Origin: Breviolum minutum Mf 1.05b.01
Lineage: Eukaryota > Sar > Dinophyceae > Suessiales > Symbiodiniaceae
Reading direction: 5' to 3'
DNA length: 64,000 nucleotides
Assembly (NCBI GenBank): GCA_000507305.1
Contig: DF239158.1
Location: 125,782-189,781, forward strand
Shown one piece after another: positions 12,165-23,578 of this stretch; the stretch's first letter is position 1; each line of letters begins with the position of its first letter. The notes under the pieces are model-generated. The model saw only the letters and a program-made list of their open reading frames with translations, ran no database searches and was not told the origin of the DNA. The translations under genes were made by a program, and so were the position numbers.

Positions 12165-12270
12165 ACTACACGGATTGGACTCAATTGGAAACTCCAAAAC
12201 GTTTTCCGCACAAATCCAAGGAACGGTTGATCAGCATCGCTCGCAAGATGAAATTCATCCCTGCCATTGC
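12165..12270 (+). CDS. candidate plus-strand exon, unknown protein
   Basis: The frame reads TDWTQLETPKRFPHKSKERL, then ISIARKMKFIPAIA, followed by a GTGAAA donor-like site. The basic, helix-like composition looks protein-like. It may belong with the exon-like stretch at 11770. No family is recognised. Confidence 0.35.
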
Positions 12271-12309
12271 GTGAAAAAAGTAAGTCGAAACTCAAAACTA
12301 TTGAAATGA

Positions 12310-14346
12310 TGTGTGACAAATGGGTGGTGTTTCCGCAAAGGTGCAAATACACAACATTAACGGTGGCGATTTCAACCAAAATTCATGAATGATCAGACAA
12401 TGGTCAAAATAATTGGCATGATTAAGGCTTGTGGCTTGTGAATTCTATAACCGTCAACTTTCACAGTCATAAACTACGTGGAATCTATGTGGAATCTACA
12501 ACGTCTCCCTTTTGAAAAAGAACCTAAACATCTACAAATCAATATGTTTGTAATCCACATGAGTGGCTTTTAAAAACCTCGACTCTATTAACTCTGGAGA
12601 CCCAAGAAACATTCGAGTTTTCCCTTCGCTTCTTTTCAACTTTTGGGTGTTTTTTGGGGATTTTTGGGGGAAATCGCCTTTGAGATTTCCTTCCCATCGC
12701 TGTATATAGAGGCTTTTGGGCATCTCTCATGACCGGCGACGTAATGAATCAAACATCAGGAGGGGTTTCATGGATTTTCACTGACATGAGGTTTCATGAT
12801 TTCCACAAACAAACTGTGAGTAGCAAGGTAAACAAAAATATGCAAAAAAAGAAACAGCCGTCCATCACAGTTGGCGGGTGAGATGAGTCAAAAGATTTGA
12901 TATAAACAAATCCATTGAGAAGCGACAGGGATATGGAGATTTTGGGAGGATTCCTATACTAAACCACCATATAGTCAGCTGGTTGGTCCCTATAATTACT
13001 CCGAAATCATCCTGTTCAAACCCTTTGAAGTACAATTCCAAACATTCTCAACAAGAACTACATAGATGGTGTTTCTTCCCCACCCATTCGCAAAAAACAT
13101 GCCGGCTCAAAATTTTGTTCATCTTCTCCAAGTGTCGGGGTGAAAATAAGAAAACACACATTAAACCAAAAAAACATCACCATTTACAAACATCAATGGC
13201 ACATCACCGTTTTGTTTCAACTTTCCGTCAAATCCCACCCCGGTGACCTTTGCTACTGATATCATTGGCCTCATCGTTGTGAGCCATCGACCCTTTGGGA
13301 CAATGGGACTCCCCTTAAGAATTCTGCAAATGTTTGGGTGTGTTGAAATCTATTTACACCCTGGATGATTAACATGGAACCTTCAAATCACCCAATTTGG
13401 AAAGGAAACTGATCTTCCAAACCTCCATGAGGAAATGTTCCATGTTTATCTTCAGGGGTGTAACGTCATTGTTTCGACGCCCTTCTTATCCAAGAGGTTG
13501 CGTGTGTGGCATTTCCATGAGGTTGAAAGGAGATACGATCTCCAACGACGTCAGTGTTTATATCAAAATTTCCAAGCGACTAAAGGATGAAGAGCCTTAT
13601 ATGTATTAGGCAAACAGTTTATGGAACAGTCCTTTACAGTACATATCAACTTATATATGAAGCCACTCACAAACCACACTTTCGGCTTCTTGGAATATAG
13701 TAATTTACCTCTTAAAATTCCTGCCTCTTCGGACCATTTTTTAAGATCTCATCTCCCTTCACTGCCTCTGTGGATCTGTGATTTTTGGATGGATGGTCCA
13801 AGGGTTCCATAACATTGCCACAACATCCAAGCCAAGCCTGCGTTGACCTGCAAGCCATTCCACTTGGTTTACATCCTCCCTTCATATTAGTGAGGCATTG
13901 TCATGCATCACATCATAATTACATGGCTATGTTGTTTCCCACTTGGAAAGTCCCTCCCTTCATCAATTTCATCAACTTTTTGCCCCCCCCTAAAACAGCC
14001 CCGAGTGACGGAAAGATCCACCGATGTTAAGGTGGTCGTTTTCAACAACAATGTAGCCATCGTTTGAGCTCCTCAAGTGAAAGCAAAATATGTGCGCTGG
14101 ACGCTTGATTGACTGGGTTCAAAAATTGCACGATTCCAATGATATAGGAAGTGTGAAAAAAAAACATCGCGAGTTTGGGGAATGTCACTTATAGTACGGT
14201 TCATGTGGGTTGATATTATCGCTAAATTTTCATGGGGAACGAGAACCCTTCGCTAAACACATTGGGGAAAAGGCTCAGAGTTGCACTTAGTGTCTGCTGA
14301 AAGGCAGACTCCCATGCTGTCCTCAAAATCATTCTTCTGTCTGAAT
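12310..14346. other. non-coding, contains one R4 element
   Basis: Only the R4 copy at 13355-13462 is identifiable. I found no supported exon or RNA gene. Confidence 0.5.
13355..13462. repeat. R4 inverted-repeat element
   Basis: It begins TACACCCTGGATGATTAACA and ends CTTCAGGGGTGTA. The family recurs at 25892, 27695, 42312, 54008 and 62200. The internal arms carry ACATGGAACC opposed to a GTTCCATGTT-like sequence. Confidence 0.85.
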
Positions 14347-14454
14347 TACCCTTCCTGAAACTAACAGCTCGCACCTGAAAATGGATGGTTGGAAGATGAC
14401 ACCTCCTTTTGGGAGGGTCTATTTTCAGAGGCTATGTTAGTTTTAGGGAGGGTA
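14347..14454. repeat. R5 inverted-repeat element
   Basis: It starts TACCCTTCCTGAAACTAACA and ends TGTTAGTTTTAGGGAGGGTA, with near-perfect 20-base inverted ends. It lies 45 bp upstream of the LINE target site. Confidence 0.85.
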
Positions 14455-14499
14455 TAACAACATAACATGCATATATATATATATATATACTATATATAC

Positions 14500-14511
14500 G
14501 TATATAAATCC
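14500..14511. repeat. LINE target-site duplication, 5' copy
   Basis: GTATATAAATCC is repeated exactly at 23567-23578, right after the A-tail of the LINE. This fixes the 5' end of the element at 14512. Confidence 0.9.
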
Positions 14512-14874
14512 AGGGCCCAAGAACACCTCTCCAGCGAGGATTGCTTGTTAGGCCCCACGACACGTGTTTGTCGACCGCACTTTGTTTGTGCTTTGATTGT
14601 GCTTGGCGGTGGCTGCTGGACCCATCGTTTTTCTACCCCAATTGGTGTCTGCTTGATCTGGAATTTGGTGGCTGCTCCGGTGGCCCTTCTTTTCATTCTA
14701 ATTGCAAGGTCACCATCACCCACTTGGCACCGTCGTCTTCGGGCCAAAAGATCGAGGGCGAGACGGCTTATTTGGAGCAGAAGATTGCTGGCCAGGGAGG
14801 CGCGAATCACTGTGAAGGTGAGGAGAGCTTTGAACTTACTGGCAAGTCATCACTCCAAACCTTGCTATCTCGAG

Positions 14875-17508
14875 ATGTACAACCAGAACTGGGGTCAGAA
14901 TATGCAGTGGGGAGGATGGTCTCCCCAGTATCCAAAGCAGAATCGCCCGCAACAGAGGCGCTCAAGGGATGGGGGCGATCGAGGAAAAGACAGAAAGAAA
15001 GAAGAAGGAGTTGCACGCCCCTACGACAGCTCTGCACAGCCATCATCGCAGCCACAGTCCTCAGCTGGCATATCGGATGGGGAAGGCACAGCCTGGCGCA
15101 CAGGGGACACAGGGCCGGAGAAGGAACGCCGTCGCTCCTTTTGGGGTGCAAAGGGCAAAGACTGCGAACACTTCCTCGCCCTATGGCAGGACCAATACCA
15201 TGGAAGGTTTGGACGAGGAGGAGCGAAAGGAAGCCGAGCAGAAGGAGAAAGAGAGGAAGAGAGACCAGAAGGATCTGGGATAGTCCGTAGAGAGGAGAGT
15301 ATGAGCCATGGTGGGAAGAAGGATGGTGTGGTATTACATAGTCCTCATCCTGATCTTTGGCAGCCCTTGCTTCTACGAAGTTGGAAGCACAATCCCTTTT
15401 CGACTCTTGGGAACAGGATCTATCTTTTCCTGGCTATGGTTTTGGGTGACTTGATCCTTTTTGGGATCATGGTAGTTTTCATGATTGCTACGCATCGTGA
15501 GAAGAGGTCATGTGGTTTTCGAGTTGGAGGACACTTGCATTTCAGGAAGGAGAAGATGCAGATGGTTTCTTGTGTTGGACGTGGGAAACACCTTTTCTTC
15601 CTCTACTTGATCATGTTCCCGCAGGTGACCCTTGCCAACTCACATGGTTTTGGAGCTTATGATGATGTGGGAGCACAGGAGAGCGAAGATTTCTCTATGA
15701 TGGCAAGATCGGAAATTGCTTGGACATCACCAGATCTTCCCTCACCACATCAAGGAATGATCGAAGCCCCTTCGGAAGCTTCGTTGAATGGAGACGAGGA
15801 TGGAAGTCCACGCAGTGAATCTGGTGGGCAAGGAGTACTAGATGATCGAAGTGAGAGGCATAGAAGGCCTGAGGATAGGTTCTATCAGCTGGCTTTTATC
15901 TTCACACTTACTCCAAGCACCCATACATGCCGTTTGGATTGGGCGCATTATTGGACTATGCATCAACAGGTTGCAGACACCATTGGTGAAGACAGGGACA
16001 ATGTGATAGCGATCTTCAATGTCAAAATCCCTCCGAAAGATCTTGAAGACCTGGAGACACCAGCGATCATTCCTGTCAGAGCAAGAGATTTTGCACATGG
16101 CAGCTTCTTCGTCTACATCTTGGTGGATGTGGAAGCCCATGAAGATCAGAACAACGATGCAGTGCTCACAAAACGATTTGCTTCCAGCTTTCCTGCACAA
16201 AGAACCCGTCAACAAGCTCTACAGTCCCTTGGTGTGGTGGAGCTCTGCCGTCTACATGATGACCGTTGTCTACTATGGCTTGATGGACAACCATGGAAGC
16301 AGGGAGATGGGACACTGCATCAGATCAACAACGGTGCATATCTCAGATGTGCGCTCCCACCACCTAAGGAGGAGTGCAAAGAAATGTGGACTGATATTGT
16401 TCATGGAAGCGAAGAAGCAACAGAGGAGCAGGTTATGGATGATGTGTCTATGATGCAACGACAGCAAGGACTGCAAGAGGAAACACCGAGTGTCGTTCTC
16501 ACCAAAACAGCTTGTGTTCTGGGTATTGGTGATGATTTCATTGAGGTTTCATTGGAAGAGTACTCGGGTACGGTTGCAGGGGCCCTATGTGAACAATGGG
16601 GCTTTGTGATGGAGGACATCAATGACCTTCATGAAGTGTTGGAGCCACCAATGCATATGCAGAAGCCAGGAGAGATTGTTTTCCTCTTGGAACTCCATGG
16701 GGATCGAGCTGAAAGACTTTTTGAGGATGACAGTTTTATTCTCACGGAGCTCACAATTTACAGCACACCCACAGGACGGAAGTCGACCATCAGAAGAGTA
16801 ATGTGGGCAAGGAGATACATGCATCGACATCAAGTTCATAGTTTGATGAAGACAGAGGCTTTCTGTAGCAGACCAAACACAAGAGAATGTGTAATCATGC
16901 ACAATAACAGAGTGTGGATGGTGGAAGATCGTTCGGCCCACAGGGTCAGCCATGGAGATTCGATCTGCATCGAAGCTTTTGTCCAGGATGTGTCACTCAC
17001 AGAAGCACGGCAGGAGCTCGAAAGATTCGAACAACATGAGAAAAGAAGAAATATCTACGCAGACGAAGAAGAAGAGGAAACAAAAAATGATACACAAGAG
17101 GACCAGGCGAGAAGCAGGTCAAGAGAAAGAAGGAATGCAGAAGAGTGTGATGAACCTGACGGTGAGGCACTGGGCTCTGAGGAGGTCTCACCCTGGGACC
17201 TTGCCGATTCAGGGGAGCACGATGGAGAACAAGAAGAGGAAGATCATAGCCTTCTGCAGCTTTCAGCCAACATAGTCGACAGGTTTGACATGTTGATCCT
17301 TTCCGTGAACTTGCGCCACCTGGGAATCCTTCCGAAGGAAATTTTTCTCAGGCTCCTTTGTCTCAGTGTTCAGAACGGAGTTCGAACAACGCACAAGACG
17401 CCACCCGGAAGTGGTGCGAGGAACCAATTTTTATTGGAGATGCGTATGAGGACGAAGTCGAGGAGGTACAGCATGGAGATGGGCATTTTGATGTACAGCT
17501 CGGTATGA
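14875..17508 (+). pseudogene. LINE N-terminal coding region (ORF1-like)
   Basis: The frame opens at ATG 14875 with MYNQNWGQNMQWGGW, a Gln/Asn/Trp-rich start followed by an Arg/Lys-rich stretch, as in nucleic-acid-binding Gag-like proteins. Between about 14970 and 15290 another frame (MEGLDEEERKEAEQKEKERK) also looks coding, so a further frameshift may lie here. From about 15400 the frame contains hydrophobic stretches (IYLFLAMVLGDLILFGIMVV and FFLYLIMFPQVTLA) resembling membrane segments. A long globular part without a recognised domain follows, then an acidic/basic tail. Protein-like sequence leaves this frame near 17290; the last 70 or so codons to the stop at 17508 are probably out of frame. 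Confidence 0.7.
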
Positions 17509-17816
17509 CCACGGCACCATTCGATTTTCTGAAGCTCTTGCAGAGGTGGGAGGAGACGCCACTGCATCTTCAGCTTCCGGCAAATCTGGAGATGACACCT
17601 ATCACCAGACAATTTGTCATGAAGAGTAATGCAGGTTGGAACGATGGAGTACTTGAGCTGCATATATATACGGACGATTCGTACAGGCCAAATGAAGACA
17701 TTTCTGCCTATGCTTTTGTGATCTTCGGTTGGAACAATGAAGCAGCAGAAGGAGAAAGGAAATCAACCTTCATTGGATGGTTCTCAGATGTGGTTGGTGA
17801 CCACGGACAGCACTGA
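17290..17816 (+). pseudogene. LINE segment: first half of RNase H
   Basis: Continuing the coding sequence in a different frame, this segment reads FRELAPPGNPSEGNFSQAPL and then LELHIYTDDSYRPNEDISAY near 17650-17710. The TDDS supplies the first catalytic aspartate of an RNase H fold, followed by an AFVIFGW strand. The frame closes at 17816, but protein-like sequence has already moved to the next frame at about 17793. Confidence 0.75.
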
Positions 17817-20394
17817 GGACAAGTTCTTGGGTGCAGAAAAACATTCTGCACTTGAGGCGGAAGTCTCCGCTCTTACGATGGCACACATTTGGCTTTTACA
17901 GAGCGGCTGTGTGCAGCCGGTCAAGTTCCACTTTGACTCTTTGGTTGCCGGATATGGAGCATCGGGTCAATGGCCTGTGGAAGAGTCCAACTTCCAGTTG
18001 AGGAAACTTCGACAATTGGTACATCTGACAGGGAAAATAAGGAGAGGCTTTTCCACAGATTACCTTCACGTCAAAGCACACAGCAGCCATCCATGTAATG
18101 ACCTGGTGGACTGTTTGGCCAACCACAGGATTGAGGTTGGAGCTCAACAAGGTCTCCTACCCAGCTGGCAACCCCTATTTCAAGCAGACAACCATGTATT
18201 GGATTGGGCGTGGTGGTATTTTATGGCTTGGAGTGGAGATCCATCGATTCCCAGACAACCTGACGGGTCTTTTGGTTGGAAAGAAGGCAACATTAGACTC
18301 TCTATGAAAGGGGTCAGGCCAATTGAGAATGGATCACATCAAGTCAGTGGTCCGATTTGCCTCCGGCTCAATCTGGCGACATACAACGTGATGACCCTGA
18401 GACAGAACTATTTTGGTCAGCAGGAAGAGCAAGACGGAGAAGATTGGAAGAGTGAAATGCTGAGAACACAATTTGAGTGCAAGCAACTTCAGGTGATAGC
18501 TTTGCAAGAGGCAAGGTCGAAGAGTAGTTGCATGCTCAGGACGTCCAACTACCTCAGACTGATAGGCCAGGCACAAGATGGACATCACGGATGCGAGCTG
18601 TGGTTATCTGTCAATCAGCCTTTGGGATATCAGCAAGAGAAGCCGATCTTTTTCGAAGAATCGTCGACAGTGGTACTTTTCGATTCTCCAAGGCTCTTGG
18701 TGGTGCATGCACATCCGATGGGACATTCTATGATATTCTTTGTCGTCCACTCACCTCATGACGGCTCGGATGATGCTGCCAAGAATGATTGGTGGAATCT
18801 ATTGGACCAGCTCATGCAGAAGTATGGTACTCTGGGACATGTTTTCTGCATGGGTGATTTCAATTCCAGGTTAGGAGAACCATTAGAAGGATGCATCGGA
18901 GACCGACTCTGCAGCAGTACATCTGACAATGGACGCAGAATGATTCAACTATTGGAAAGTCAGCATTTGTGGGCACCGTCCACGTTTGGAGTGCTCCATG
19001 CTGGTGAGGATTATACTTGGACGCATCCGAAAGGTAACCACGCCAGGTTGGATTACATTCTATGTGGACTCACGGACAACCTCTTTGTGGATTACAGCTA
19101 TGTGGATTTTGACTTGCAGTCTTCTTTGACAGTCCGAGATCATGAGCTTGTTGTTCTGAAAGTGCGGATCTACAAGGATACATCCAAGGCCAGAACACAG
19201 CAGAGGAGGCAGTATGATTGGGCCTTGATGCAGACGGAATGGGGCAAAGTGCAGCTGCAAGAGCTTGTAAACAGGCTTCCAGATGTTCCATGGGAAGAAG
19301 ATGTCCATGTACACTGGCAGATTCTTGAAGATCATCTACATGAAAGTCTACAAGAGTTTTTCCCGTGTCCGAAGAAGCCCAAGAGGATGGATCTTTTCTC
19401 TGACAAGACGAAATACCTGTTGAAGAAGAGGAAAAGAAGCAAAGCAGGCCTTTTGGAGTGTGATGGTGCAGAACATTTCATTTGGTTTAAAGGTGCGATG
19501 AGGACATGGCACGACAATATGACATTGGCCGACACAGGACGCAGATCTCTTTTGGAATTGGCTGTGGTAGAGATGGCAAGGCTCTTCTTCTTGGGTCAAT
19601 TCAGATCCTCTTCGAAGGCTATGAAGTCACAGATCAAGCTTGACAAGGCAGCTTACATTGAAGGAGTTGTCTCGAAGGCCAATATGGCCAGTGGCTCTGA
19701 TGTCTTTCATGCCCTGAAGCCTTTGAGGATAGGAGGTAGAGCGAGAAGATATGGCATCCCTCCACTGCCGGGTTTTGAAGAAAATGGTGAGCCGGCACGT
19801 GATGCAGGAGAGTCGGACTCGATTTGGTTGAGGCATTGCTCGAGAATGGAAGCAGGTGTCAAGACGTGCACGAGGCGGCTACTTCAGAGAGCCAGGAAGG
19901 GATCAGCAGCCAGAGGAGCTGTTCTGGGAGAGAGGTCTCTGGAAGATGTGCCGGATCTTTTGCAGCTAGAAGGAGCCTTCCGCCGCATCAAGAAGAACAA
20001 AACTGGTGGTGTGGATGATTTTCGTTCTGATCTATGTTCCCTTGCAGCAGGTCCTCTTGCTGCAAAGTACCACAGTCTCCTCCAGAAGATTTTTCTGCAG
20101 ATGGCTGAACCCATTCAGATGAAAGGAGGAACGTTGATCCATGCTTTCAAGGGAGGAAATCCAAGAAGAGCAGAGGACTTCAGGGGACTGCTTTTGAGCA
20201 GTCACATAGGAAAGGCGCTACGGAGGACCTTCCGCCAATCCTTGATACCATTCTACCTCTCTGAGGCCTCGGACTCGCACTTTGCCATTAAGCCTGGCGG
20301 CAATGTGAGCCAAGCTAGCCAAGCTTTGGGGTTTATTCATGTCCCTGGCTTCCTCCCGCTCAGAGTCCTTTGGAGTGCTCTTTCTCGATATTAA
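17737..20394 (+). pseudogene. LINE segment: RNase H end, endonuclease, start of RT
   Basis: From about 17797 the frame completes RNase H: SALEAEVSAL (Glu), KFHFDSL (Asp), and LHVKAHSSHPCNDLVDCLAN (His and final Asp). Residues about 209-470 are an endonuclease/exonuclease/phosphatase domain: ATYNVMTL, ALQEAR, VVHSPHDG, CMGDFNSRLG and TWTHPKGNHARLDYIL, with the expected Asn, Glu, Asp-Asn and Asp residues. Such enzymes nick target DNA to prime insertion. From about residue 745, KKNKTGGVDDF opens the fingers of reverse transcriptase, followed by GGNPRRAEDFRGLLLSS. Protein-like sequence leaves this frame near 20337, before the stop at 20394. RNase H preceding the endonuclease is unusual; in I-clade LINEs it follows RT. 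Confidence 0.85.
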
Positions 20395-23300
20395 GTCAGC
20401 TTACTATCGTGTCATCCGTCAGCTCCTCACCAGCCGCGGGGATGACTTGGACTCCATCGAGAGGGTCATGCAATTTTTCGAGCTTGGCGACTCGGACCCT
20501 TCTGCACTAGTGGATGCAATTGCAGAAAGAGCTGAAGAACTTCAGGGACGCATGGAGCTGAAGCAGGAGTTGCTCTTAGAGGAAATGATGTCATCAACAT
20601 GGTTTACATCAAGCAAAAGGGAAGAACTGCTGGAATCTTTAGCCGGTTCCCGTCCTGGGGACGGTCTTGCTGACGTCACTTTTGGGCTGATTTTTCAAAA
20701 AATTACACGGGTTGTGATGTCGCATCTGAAGGAGACACTGGAGGTGGAAGACATACCCAGACACATGGCTTTTGATGCGCAGACAGGACCGGTGGAAGCT
20801 TGTGAGCCCCCGAGACTTTTGGAAGTGGTATGGGCCGATGACCTGGCCATTGCATACAGAAGTGCAGATGCCAGTAGGATAGCCCAGGCTATGCAGACCA
20901 TTGTTGGAGACATCTTCAGGGAATGCCTTAGACACGGCATGGTCCCAAACCTAAAGAAGGGTAAAACAGAGGTCCTCATTGTCCCCAAAGGACCGGGCAG
21001 CAAGAAGGTGAAGTCTGATCTTTTTGGTACAGGGGATCCCCATTTGGTGATACCTGATGTTCCTGAGGATTTCCAACGTGTTCGCCTTATCTCGCAATAC
21101 AGACACCTTGGCACGAAAGTTCATGTTGGCACCAAACTCATGGTTGAAATCAAGGCGAGGATGGGGCAGGCGTGGACAACCTATCGGAAAATGAGGCGAC
21201 AGATTTTTCAAAATCGTCTCCTTGGACTTTCGCGTAGGATCTCGCTTTTCCGCAGTCTGATTATGCCGATCTTCGAGTACAACCTTGGAACATGGGGGCC
21301 CTTGCAGCAGGGAGAATTCCAATACTTTTCCAAGAGGCTGCACAGTTTCTATAGAGGCCTGGTTAGAGCGGAGGTGCACGAATCAGAGCTGAGGTTATGG
21401 AACAATGATCGGGTCAGGGCATACCTACAACTTCCCAGCCCGCAGGAGCTCTTACATGGATCACGACTTCGCTATTCATTGTCTTTGTATGGGTCTGCGC
21501 CAGCCACACTTTGGACTTTGATTGGATGCGAGGGCAGGTGGTTGGCATGCTGGAGAGAAGCTCAACTGTGGTTCTTGGATCAACTTAAAGGCTATGGACC
21601 TGACAAGAATGGAAATGATTGGAGACCAGACCTCCATGCTTGGGGACTCCAAAACCCTAAAGGCATGAAGAAGTGGATTCGACGTGCTGAGGAGGTGTGC
21701 CAGCTAAACCATGCGCGATGGACAGAATGGAGAGAATGGCACTTCAACACGCTTCAGGAGATGATTGAGCAAGGTCTTCAAGCTCAAATGCCGTGGCCTG
21801 ATCTTCTTCCGGACCAAGGGGAGAAGAAGGAGGCGTGCCTACGATGTGGTAAAGCATTTACGAGCAAAGCAGCGTGGTCGGTACACGCATTCAAAGTACA
21901 CGGCAGGATGAACAGAGCTCGTGGCCTTATTGGAGGATCTCGGTGTGAGGCCTGTGAGAAGGAGTTTCATACGAGTACCAGACTCCAGCATCATTTATGC
22001 AACAGCCGAAGATGCTATGATCAGCTCTTACTGGCGGGACAGACCTTCGACACGGTTTTGCCAGGTAAGAACAATACCAAAGAACAGAAGAGGCCGGACT
22101 TTGATCTCCCACCAATGAGGAGTGAGGGACCACGTATTCAAGCTCTGGATCATGGCTTGAGGGCGGACGGTCCGGATATTGATGATGAACTGGCAGAGAC
22201 CATCACAGATCGACTCCTTGCTTTAGATGAGGATACACAACTGGAAGACTGCGTGGATGAGATCAAGCAGGCCTTGCAGACGTCATGCAACAGCTTCAGT
22301 GAGGTCAGACGGACGTTGACCTTTTTGAAAGATACCTTTGACAGAGATGAGATGGATCCAGGATGGAGGATCCCCAAGAATCGCCTTGGAGTCGCTTTGG
22401 AGCTTACGGTTAGGAGGTGCAACCTGAGATGGTTCTTTGAGAATGAAGAGCTGCAACAGGATCCGAATGACCAAGCTATCAGGGACTCTACAGCACACTT
22501 TGCTTCCTGTCGAAGGGAGGCGGCAAATTGGTGCACTGAGGAGGAGGAGACCACGGAGCTACCACGGTTTGGAGCCAAGTTTCTGGTCTTTATCCACTTG
22601 TTTAGTGGCGAGAGGAGACGAGGAGACATCCAGGAATACTTGGAGAAGCTTGAGGTTCCTGGTGGCTTTTTCCTACATATCCTATCGGTTGACGTCATTT
22701 TTGATGACCGAGCAGGTGATCTTGCTAATGCTCGCAATCAGCGCATGTGGCTTCGCTTCGCCCGAGCGGGGCTCATAGCGGGGGTCTTCAGTGGACCCCC
22801 CTGTGAGAGTTGGTCGCGTGCACGTGTGAGAGGAGGCATAGCAGGCTTTTCTGCGGGGGACGGAGGCCCGCAGGTCATCCGTACAGAGGAAGACACAATG
22901 GGGATGACGACGGTGAAGGTGAAGGAAGCGAGACAATTGCTTTTGGCCAACCGACTTTTACTCTTCACGCTCTCCCTGTTTCTGGTGCTTCTCCCGCAGA
23001 GGAAATTTATGGTGATGGAACACCCCTCTTGTCCAGGAGAGGATCATGAACACTGGATGGCCTCAGTCTGGAAGATGTATATCATTCGATGCTTTCTGAG
23101 GCACAGAGACGTGCAGATTCTCAACATATACCAGGGCAAGTTTGGTGGAGCTTCACCAAAACCCACTACCTTGATGGTTCTTTGTGGAAGAGACATCGAT
23201 GTTCGTTCCCATCTGGACTCGTACGCAGAAGTGTCGACTATGCCCAAGGCACTCGTTATGGGCTGGAGGGAGGACAAGAAGGAATACGCCACTGCAAGCC

Positions 23301-23515
23301 TCAAGGAATAATATCCCAAAAAGCTCTGCCAGGGTCTTGCCGATCTTGCCGGAGTTTGGCTACAGAAGAGGCTTCATTCTTCTGGCCATTTTTCATCTGG
23401 GACCGATGATGATGCCATGGACGAGTTTGTACAGTACACCAGAGAGCTGGTGCGTGGCTTCAACATCTCGGCTGGTCGCGGAGCGGATCACCATGTCCCA
23501 CGAAATTTTAATTAG
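20339..23515 (+). pseudogene. LINE segment: RT palm, zinc fingers, methyltransferase-like
   Basis: RT motif A is VLFLDIKSAYYRV (about residues 10-22), motif B GSRPGDGLADVTFG (about 102), motif C VVWADDLAIAY (about 163, with W in place of the usual Y) and a later HLGTKV. Zinc-binding CLRCGKAF...HAFKVH (about 500) and CEACEKEF...HHLC (about 537) follow. The C-terminal part from about residue 748 reads FIHLFSGERRRGDI, LSVDVIFDDRAGDL, GVFSGPPCESWSRAR (about 815) and VMEHPSCPGE (about 891). These resemble C5-cytosine methyltransferase motifs I, IV (PC with the catalytic Cys) and VI in a divergent form. TAA at 23309-23311 interrupts, then the same frame continues (LCQGLADLAGVWLQKRL onward) to TAG at 23513-23515. 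Confidence 0.85.
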
Positions 23516-23554
23516 GTGCTTGCGGCAGTGTCTGATTAGACTCGAATCGCCGGG

Positions 23555-23566
23555 AAAAAAAAAAAA
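23555..23566 (+). other. LINE poly(A) tail
   Basis: Twelve A lie directly before the 3' target-site repeat and mark the 3' end of the element. Confidence 0.9.
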
Positions 23567-23578
23567 GTATATAAATCC
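23567..23578. repeat. LINE target-site duplication, 3' copy
   Basis: GTATATAAATCC is identical to 14500-14511. Confidence 0.9.

Larger units (their letters stand above)
14512..23566 (+). mobile_element. LINE-type retrotransposon with methyltransferase-like domain
   Basis: This is a 9,055-bp non-LTR retrotransposon, with no long terminal repeats. It ends in 12 A at 23555-23566 and is flanked by a perfect 12-bp direct repeat, the signature of target-primed reverse transcription. Coding order: N-terminal region (from about 14875), RNase H, AP-type endonuclease, reverse transcriptase, two C2H2-like zinc fingers, and a C5-cytosine-methyltransferase-like domain. The frame changes near 17290, 17793 and 20337, and a TAA at 23309-23311 is followed by about 67 codons of protein-like sequence in the same frame. 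The perfect target-site repeat suggests a fairly recent insertion, whereas the frame breaks mark it as defective, unless they are recoding sites or assembly errors. Its codon use is far more GC-rich than its flanks. Confidence 0.93.

Noticed and set aside
14467-14874. Upstream extension of the LINE first frame starting in an ATAT tract
   Set aside because: It begins outside the element, before the target-site duplication, so it cannot be the LINE start; ATG 14875 is preferred.
15838-16953. Minus-strand open frames inside the LINE
   Set aside because: They are shadows of the plus-strand coding region.
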